62,000 nt of DNA from Nemertoderma westbladi (lineage: Eukaryota; Xenacoelomorpha; Nemertodermatida; Nemertodermatidae): the NCBI GenBank assembly GCA_032718475.1, contig JAUCBJ010006470.1, positions 1 through 62,000 on the forward strand. The letters are read 5' to 3'. The notes under the pieces are model-generated. The model was given only the letters and a program-made list of their open reading frames with translations. It did not search any database and was not told the origin of the DNA. Made by a program: the position numbers and the translations under genes. How positions within the stretch are numbered: position 1 is the stretch's first letter; each line of letters begins with the position of its first letter. This document shows, one piece after another, positions 55,596 to 62,000 of the stretch.

Positions 55596-57266
55596 CTTGA
55601 ATCTAGAAAAATAAGTTGATTATTCTTAAAAAATAAAAAATACTGTATACTTGCTAAAAATAAAGTAAAACAGTAGATATTAATCGGTTACTAGGCAACA
55701 ATACTGTGTTTGTATAGTTAGGCCTATTGCTGTATTGTAGCAATCAGTCAGTGAAACATAAAGCAGACAGTCGGCAGTGTCTAGTGTAGTAGTGTTAGTG
55801 TACCAGCGGTCAGATAGTGGCGATAACCAAGACACAATAGCGATGGCAGTTATTATTCGTGGAAAGAGGGTCTATAAACAGCAGTCAACAGTCAGTCAGT
55901 GCAGTAGTGCTAGTGAAAAGTCTGCCAGAAGTCCGTCATAGCGTTAACCAATACAAATCAACGATAGGCCTAGCTAATCGCTGTCCGGCTGTGTGAGATC
56001 TCAGTTAGTCAGTAGGATATATAGTGAAAACTGCAGTAATCATTGTTGATCAGTAGGATCTAGGCTAACTCGAATGATGCGGTACCGGTAGTTGGGTAGA
56101 CAAGCAGATAGACAGATGTAGGCCTAATGATCGAATGCTTCGATCACGGTTTAGGCTATCGGTACCACCGCAGTCTGACAGTAATTAATAATGAGCCTAC
56201 TGCAATACTGTTGTACCGGTAGATAATAAAGGTAAATTGTTTGCTACCGGCATCGATAGTACAGTCAGATGGTGGAAGGGCAGGCAGATTTTACTTACGG
56301 TATTAGTAAATATTCACGGAAAGAAGAAGTTTGGAAGTTCGTGAGGAAGTTGGTTGACGTGGACAACGAGAGAATTTATTTACCGATAGAACGGAATGGT
56401 ATCGGAAATTAGAAATATTGGAATATTACGCGGCGGATATGCGGAAAGTTTGTTGTCGACGATGAGTGTTAACGCGGCGAAATGACACTAGAAAAATAAG
56501 TTGATTATTTGTAAAAAGAAAAAATACTGTAAGCAGATAGGCGGATGTAAGCCTATTGATCGAGTGCTTCGATCACGGTTTAGGCTATCGGTATCACCGC
56601 AGTCTGATAGTAATTAATAATGAGCCTACTGTAATACTGTTGTATCGGTAGACATAAAAGGTAAATTGTTTGCTAGCTGCATCGATAGTATCGTCAGATG
56701 GTGGAAGGCAGATTTTACTTACGGTGGCAGTTAATATTCACGGAAAGAAGAAGTTTGTTGGCGATGAGGAAGTTGGTTGCCGTGGACGACGAGAGAGTTT
56801 ATCAACCGATAGAACGGAATGATATCGGAAATTAGAAATATTGGAATATTACGCGGTTGTAAGTCGGATACGCGGAAAGTTTGTTGTCGACGATGAACGA
56901 TAACGCGGCGAAATGACAATAATACAACTCTACAAGTGGGTTGTTGATCGATGATAACAAATAAATATTCTTAATAAATAATATTAAACTCGAAAACAAA
57001 ATAATGGTAAATGATGTTAATCGTAACTTGCAATTGAAATAATGATCTAATAAATTGGTGGGGACTTATTAAATAGCAATTCGGTTAGTAAGGGAGGCCC
57101 TTGTCTCTTAAATGAGCCAATCAGAACGCAGCAGTAGAAATGAAGCCCGCTGATTGGCTGTTCATGCATAAGCGGTAACCAGGGCAACTTCTCGTGTTGA
57201 TTCTATATTAGAAAACTCTTGTAAGCATCTTGACTAATTATGTTGAGTTGGCTGTATAACAGAAGC
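55596..57266. repeat. Non-coding region upstream of POLB with a ~430-bp direct duplication
   Basis: A segment of about 385 bp (56105-56490, beginning near GATCGAATGCTTCGATCACG) is repeated at 56533-56918. The CTAGAAAAATAAGTTGATTAT...AAAATACTGTA sequence directly upstream of the polymerase ATG (55605-55645) is repeated at 56489-56530 between the two copies, so what is duplicated may include promoter sequence. GCTTCGATCACGGTTTAGGCTATCGG is shared by both units. No ORF. Confidence 0.75.
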
Positions 57267-58197
57267 AGGTCTGGTGCAAAGGAAAGGGATTAGTAGAGAG
57301 GAATGCGTGATTAGTGGCGCTTCATTGTTATGATACGGGCTGCCTGGATATAGGAAAGGGGTAAAGCGATGCCGGCTATGCCGAGAACAAAGGAGGGCCG
57401 CTGGAGCATTAGCCTTGAGCGATATACGAATTTGCTGTAGTCAAGGCCGCGGTGGGATTATTAGTGAGTCAACGAAGGGACTGCTAACAGACGGGATCGC
57501 TCATTTATATTTGCCTTGGGGGTATACGTGTAGATTCACTGCCTGTCGTATCTAGTTAATGAATAATGATGGCAGAGGAGGGGTCCCCCGCCGATGAACG
57601 TAGTTGATAGTTGCCGGGAATGTGGTGAACGGGGGATGCAATAGGTAATTATATAGCTAAATATAGACATGATGTCATAGTGATCTCATTGGTAATATAA
57701 AAACTACTTAATCTAAAAATAGAAATCAATGTATAAAGTAAAAGTAATACAATTAATTAATTTAAAATAAAGTACAAATGAATAATTAATTTAGAATTAA
57801 ATACAAATAAAATAAAATGCAAATAATTAATTAAAATTAGGTATAAATAAATAAGTATTAATGAATAAAAGAGCCGCGGTGTCACTTATGACACCCTCTT
57901 GGGCCTCTCGGCGACAGTTAGACCCAACTCATGACTCATCGCTTAGGAATGTGACGCCTTGGGTGTCATTGGCGCCAGACTGTCTGGGTGACACCTCCCA
58001 ATTAGGCTAATTAGACCCCTATTAGGGTTTAATTGTACTAATTAATTGATGACACCTGTCAATTAGGGTCTAATTAGCCTAATTGGGAGGTGTCACCCAG
58101 ACAGTCTGGCGCCAATGACATCCAAGGCGTCACATTCCTAAGCGATGAGTCATGAGTTGGGTCTAACTGTCGCCGAGCCGCCCAAGACCCTACTACT
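57267..58197 (-). repeat. Polinton right terminal inverted repeat (931 bp)
   Basis: Inverse of 42139-43069. Nested arms 57895-58018 and 58066-58189 can fold into the same hairpin as at the left end. Ends CCCTACTACT. Confidence 0.93.
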
Positions 58198-58203
58198 CTC
58201 AGG
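58198..58203. other. Polinton target-site duplication, right
   Basis: CTCAGG, identical with 42133-42138. Confidence 0.9.
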
Positions 58204-58253
58204 AATGTTGTTGACTTACCATAGTCGATAGAAGCCGTATCGATACCTACCAT
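58204..58253 (-). pseudogene. 5' part of the small ORF split by the Polinton
   Basis: ATG at 58253, MVGIDTASIDYGKST, in frame across the duplication with the 41919-42138 part. A stop codon of another frame (58256-58258) lies only two bases before this ATG, giving a compact tandem arrangement with the ORF to its right. Confidence 0.4.
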
Positions 58254-58255
58254 GT

Positions 58256-58890
58256 TTATTTTAATTTTACCAACAATGTAGCCGCGTCCTCGTGCAGACC
58301 AGGAAGAGCTATTTTAGACCCATCGTGTTTTTCGTCGATCTCATCGGTTCCCAAGTACTTAATTAAGTCTGTCTGGATAGAACCGGTGCCAACCGGTTGA
58401 AAATAGAACCACACTCCCCTCCGGGATCATTCCGTAATCCGCCTCGAAATCTCGAATGTCGTCCGTATTTAATACTCACTGAAATGAGATAATCCCCATT
58501 ATTTCCAACTCTCTCTGTTACATTAACAACTACAGCTGGACCCATTAGCTTCTCCATTTCCATGGCGTCTAGACGTGGTTTCCCCTTTACGAAATGATTC
58601 AGACCGTCAATGTGGGTGATAATGTGTTCGGGGGTAAAGAATTCACCGGTCTCGTAGAATAAATTCTCAGGCTTAATATCATCAGGGTTGGTGCTGGTGC
58701 GTGTCCATTCATACAGTTTAATGTTGTTTGGCCAAGCGACGGATTTTTTGTTCAACGAATAGGATAAATCTATTGTCCTCGATGGTTGGAACGTAAACGA
58801 CCCGTCGTTATCACTGACGAATTGGGATGAACCTAGTTGCCAGGTCAGTGACGTGAGCAATAATAAAGTAGCGTATTCATTTTATTACTC
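58256..58890 (-). pseudogene. Unidentified ORF with signal-peptide-like start, probably frameshifted
   Basis: Minus-strand frame 58890-58363: a hydrophobic start (ATLLLLTSLTWQLGSS), then NNIKLYEWTRTSTNPDDIKP, GEFFTPEHIITHIDGLN and GPAVVVNVTERVGNNGDYLI. It has no in-frame ATG; an ATG at about 58882 is one base out. Near 58410 another frame takes over convincingly (VWFYFQPVGTGSIQTDLIKY, TDEIDEKHDGSKIALPGL) and ends at 58256. One protein with two frame breaks, or a spliced gene, would explain this. Family not recognised. Tight spacing to the next ORF is unlike ordinary animal genes and more like a mobile element or viral insert. Confidence 0.4.
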
Positions 58891-59013
58891 TTTCAGTAGT
58901 TATCCTGACTGTCTGTGAGTAAATATTCATCAATTTCCGCAATTCAAATCGACAGTTATCGAATGTTATAATTATATTATACCATTATTAATAACTAATT
59001 AGCTAACAGCTAA

Positions 59014-59186
59014 CTATGGTATATGAGTAACACTAGGATGTCAGTATCATCACCAATAACAACAGTATCATTATTTTCTGCTGAAGAAATCGCCATCTGG
59101 GCGGTAGTTACATCAGCATCAGCTTCAGCATAAATTATAGTGCATCCTATTGGTTTTCCCCAAGCATTATTTATAAATGCATCTTT
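59014..59186 (-). pseudogene. 'DTDxLVLL' segment of the GCDTTS/CXC protein family
   Basis: A short minus-strand frame reads GCTIIYAEADADVTTAQMAI, then DTVVIGDDTDILVLLIYHS and TAG. The 'A(E)ADAD...QMA...VV(I/V)G(D/E)DTD(I/L)LVLLI.H' block is the part that precedes GCDTTS in the same repetitive protein family whose later parts are at 40140-41131 on the same strand. Acidic residues suggest a nuclease-like (PIN/FEN-type) active site, which is inference. Together these pieces indicate one gene now split by the Polinton and other sequence. Confidence 0.55.
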
Positions 59187-59236
59187 ATTATGCTTACAGT
59201 ATTATATAAAACGTTGTGAAACTTTTGTGAAACCAT

Positions 59237-59522
59237 TGTTAAGGTAACTCTTTGTTGCTATACAAATGTTGTATGTATATGTGTATTTTGTTTTGTAATT
59301 AAAGATTGTATGGCCTTAATATGATCTTCCACTCCATAACGAAATATTCATCCGACCTGGTAGCTCAGTACACTCACCCGGCTGATGATAACCAGAAGTT
59401 TGAAACCTAGGTACCGGGTTCGAGTCCCATTAGGACCGGTTGATATTTTTCGCTATGGAGAGCATATCATATTGTCCTATTTACAATATATATGTTAAGG
59501 TAACTCTTTGTTGCTATACAAA
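59237..59522 (+). mobile_element. tRNA-like SINE flanked by a 30-bp direct repeat
   Basis: GACCTGGTAGCTCAGTA (A box) and CGGGTTCGAGTCCC (B box) lie at 59358-59432, but no full cloverleaf can be drawn. The 30-bp sequence starting TGTTAAGGTAACTCTTTG occurs exactly at 59237-59266 and 59493-59522, on each side. This may be an unusually long target duplication, or a short segmental duplication. Confidence 0.6.
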
Positions 59523-60376
59523 ATTAAACGTTGCCAAGGAGAACTTACTGCTGTTATTTAAACTTCACAGCTCATTAAAAAACATGTATCACTTTAAAAA
59601 CGCGATGTTGGTACTAAAAGACCCCGGTTGCTAATGAAAACTTTCGTTGCTAACTGAAATGTACATTAAACCGAATTTGGATAATTTTAACAAGTCACTC
59701 CCGAATTAGGATCAAAACTTCCGTTGCTATGGTCAAAATTTAAGACTTTGTTAAATAAAATAACTGTAGCAGACTCCACACAATTGTTTACAATAATCTT
59801 TAATATGATTAACTTCCAATGTCAATAAAATACCAAATACGTTACTAAAACTACATAAATACAAAAAATGGCCGTTGCTATGGTAACAACAGAATAATGA
59901 CTTCGCTTGAGATCATGAATGTTGACTATGTAACATATTGATGTGCATCTGAAATAGATATTATATATAAAATGTTTCCGATGGAATTTTCACATATTAA
60001 ATAATATTATTGATTGCCATGGCAACAGGAAATTACACGATTGGCTGCCAAATTACGGTCTGAACATAGCAACATGTTAGGTACTTGATCCTGAATTGGT
60101 TTCTTTTTAAAATGATAGTAACCATATTTAAACTAAAGAAACATTATAGGTGATATTATTTTCTTATTACCTAGGTTACAGGACAACTGTTTTTCCACTT
60201 CAATACCGAAGCTAGAAAAAAACGTTTATGCTTAAGGATAATATAATTACAGAGTTTCCTAATTTTGCAACATTGGGAACACGCAATATGGATACATTTC
60301 CAAAATTTCACAAATTCACTGTACAATTAAGTTTGACGATGTATTTCTCACAGTTGTCATGGTAACCGGGTTTCAA
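59493..60376 (-). repeat. Right inverted repeat of the old DNA element, with X-box palindromes
   Basis: Reverse complement of 38580-40160 without the MITE. X-box-like sites: GTTGCTATGGTCAA (59723-59736), GTTGCTATGGTAAC (59874-59887), ATTGCCATGGCAAC (60013-60026) and GTTGTCATGGTAAC (60353-60366). The empty TTAA site is at 60107-60110. It is cut by retrotransposon copy D at about 60377. Confidence 0.65.
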
Positions 60377-60705
60377 AAAGTGCCCCATCGGATTCTCCAA
60401 TAGTGATTATAATTGAAGAATTATCAAAAAAGAAAGACAGGCATCTGGCTGTAATCTTTGTTGACTTCTTCAAGGCCTTTGATTCAGTCTCTCGGTCACG
60501 TATGTTCAGCATACTTTCATTATATGGGATTCCTGATGAAATTATTGCAGCAATCAGAACAGTATACGATGGTTCGACAACATTTGTGTCTACTGTTGAC
60601 GGTGACACAGAACCATTTGAAGTGTTATGGGGCGTCCTCCAAGGAGACACACTTGCACCATTCTTGTTCATTATTGTGGTTGACTATGTTCTACGCATGT
60701 TGTTA
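60377..60705 (+). mobile_element. Non-LTR retrotransposon fragment, copy D
   Basis: About 300 bp homologous to the RT palm of copy A (FVDFFKAFDSVSR, GVLQGDTLAPF), open but truncated on both sides, including loss of the FADD box. Confidence 0.85.
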
Positions 60706-60739
60706 CGGTATATGGCGCTGTATCCACATTATTAGCCAT

Positions 60740-62000
60740 CATACAGTATAATATGTTTGTTATTATGCAGTATAATTATTTAGATAAGGCACAGTGCGGT
60801 GACATTTAGATAAGGAAGTTAAAACGCCCATATATTTTGTATTCATCCATTTTGTATAGTACGTAGCCCTATCTATGTAATTTTGTATTAGGATATAGGT
60901 AGATAGTCCCAGGGTAGCAAGTTCTTGTTGGACCCTGGATACGGGCTTGCTGTTATTAGCCTCGACATGGCTAGCATAGGAACGCAGTCCTAACCATTCA
61001 GCAGCCAGGGACATGATCCATTACCATATATGGTAATAATTTGAGGGTTTGGGAAGCAATAGGGCTACAATCCGGCCTTCTTATTGGACTAACTGCTTCC
61101 AGGTTGGCCTAATGCTAGCGCGGACTGGAGAGCCAATAGGAGAGCGATTGCGTCACCCTTATTGCATCACCCCACTCGGATCACCTATAAATTGGCTGTA
61201 TTTCCGGTATGTGCATCTTAATCTCAATCTCTTAACCCCTGGAATCTGTGCTTAGTTTTTCCGTATATTTTCTGCGTAAATTACTGCTCTTTTTTTTGAT
61301 TTTCCTGAAATGATTTGCGAATTCCTAATTTCTGTTTGATTCTTGTTGTGTTTCTCAATCAATCTCAAAGATTACTGCTAATTACATCATGGAACTGTGA
61401 TTTCTACCCTTTCGTAAATGGTTCTATGTAATTTATTTCGACGCAATAATCCTACGGGATTTCTGAGACTGTCAGACCTTTGTGATTTGCATGTGCCGCT
61501 ACGGTAGCTATTAATCCGGATGGAGGGCTAAGGTACCGGTAGGTGGTGGGCGCATCGGGGGTTAGCGACGAAGGGAGTGCGGAGGATTCAAAGGCGGGCA
61601 ACGCTGGCGGGGGTCAACGTTGCGGTCGGGCAATTTGAACTGTAGGTAGAGGAGACCACTCGCTGGTACGGTAATTAGGGGGCTGATGACCCAGGTTTTG
61701 TCTCTATTTAGTATTAGGGGGGCAGGAATTGGGTTAGTTAGGAAGCCTGGACGTACCCGGGAGGGGCCTGCATACCTTACAGTAATAATAAGTTGCGAAT
61801 TAGTCAATTGCGAATTATTAGGTTGCGAATTATATAATTGCAGATTGTATAATTGCAAGTTGTGCTATTGTGATCTGTGATTGCTGACGCTGATTGGTGT
61901 GTTACTGAATTGTGCCTATGATTATGAATGCTTAGGTAGGCGCCCCTATCTTTTTGATTGATTTCTATTTCTTGGATTACTGTAATTAATTATTGATTAA
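60740..62000. other. Unassigned DNA; possible promoter
   Basis: Holds a perfect palindrome TTACCATATATGGTAA (61021-61036), a CTATAAAT TATA-like box near 61185 followed ~30 bp downstream by a pyrimidine-rich CTTAATCTCAATCTC, and a degenerate tandem of GTTGCGAATTATAT-like 14-mers at about 61790-61860. A 98-codon minus-strand frame through that tandem is not supported. Possibly the end of an LTR or another element. Confidence 0.3.

Larger units (their letters stand above)
42139..58197 (-). mobile_element. Polinton/Maverick element, 16,059 bp
   Basis: Bounded by CTCAGG duplications and 931-bp terminal inverted repeats beginning AGTAGTAGGG. It encodes protein-primed DNA polymerase B, chromo-integrase, FtsK/A32-like packaging ATPase, adenain-like protease, jelly-roll major-capsid candidate and minor capsid (two copies), i.e. 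the full virus-like Polinton set, plus a TBP-like protein. All genes lie on the minus strand and are tightly packed, several overlapping or with gaps of a few bases. Replication would be protein-primed and integration by a retroviral-type integrase. Stops in POLB and a capsid gene suggest this copy is defective. Confidence 0.95.

Noticed and set aside
59358-59445. Functional tRNA gene
   Set aside because: A and B boxes are good, but D, anticodon and acceptor stems do not pair; it looks like a tRNA-derived SINE head.
61562-61880. Paired ORFs with repeating QLYNSQ/NCELLGCELYNC peptides
   Set aside because: They translate the degenerate 14-bp tandem at 61790-61860 on both strands; no protein family is recognisable.

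Overview
The window is AT-rich, repeat-laden animal DNA, most probably from an invertebrate; the species cannot be told. Evidence: an APAF1-type gene (CARD, NB-ARC, WD40), a caspase fused to WD40 repeats, a BEL/Pao retroelement, several copies of one non-LTR retrotransposon, tRNA-derived SINEs, MITEs and a 16 kb Polinton/Maverick. No bacterial-style operons are present, and bounded elements explain most of the long ORFs.

Layout. 1-3165: minisatellite, then a 2.2 kb palindrome whose arms are satellite arrays (foldback-like). 3591-5318: caspase-WD40 gene. 5640-7905: non-LTR retrotransposon copy A (-). 7906-17100: intergenic DNA with SINEs, hairpin elements, minisatellites and a GATC-rich tandem repeat. 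17177-30182: degenerate, internally deleted BEL/Pao-like element (-) between two ~900 bp direct repeats, interrupted by retrotransposon copy B (+). 31096-35247: two-exon APAF1-like gene (+). 35778-38465: two inverted copies of a small G-tract-ended MITE around retrotransposon copy C (-). 38480-60376: an older DNA element with long inverted repeats rich in RFX X-box palindromes. It carries pieces of a gene with a 'DTDxLVLL' segment, a 'GCDTTS'-like segment and a CXC cysteine cluster. Inside it lie a piggyBac-like MITE (38840-39629) and the Polinton (42139-58197). 60377-62000: a fragment of retrotransposon copy D and unassigned DNA.

The Polinton is bounded to the base: 6-bp target duplication CTCAGG on both sides, 931-bp terminal inverted repeats starting 5'-AGTAGTAGGG, and all genes on the minus strand in the order POLB, TBP-like protein, tandem repeat array, packaging ATPase, two small proteins, chromo-integrase, two tandem minor-capsid paralogues, basic core-like protein, major-capsid candidate, adenain-like protease. 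Unusual points are (i) a small protein resembling the TATA-binding protein fold, (ii) next to it, ~4.5 copies of a 200-bp unit carrying 14 tRNA T-arm/B-box-like motifs, and (iii) TIR ends that can fold into ~124-bp hairpins. POLB and one minor-capsid gene each carry one in-frame TAA, and the core-like gene has a probable slip in a 9-base homopolymer, so this copy is probably no longer autonomous.

The two cell-death genes are 26 kb apart, same strand: an APAF1-like scaffold and a caspase that itself carries WD40 repeats. A functional link between them is inference. All functional calls come from reading motifs by eye, without database searches.
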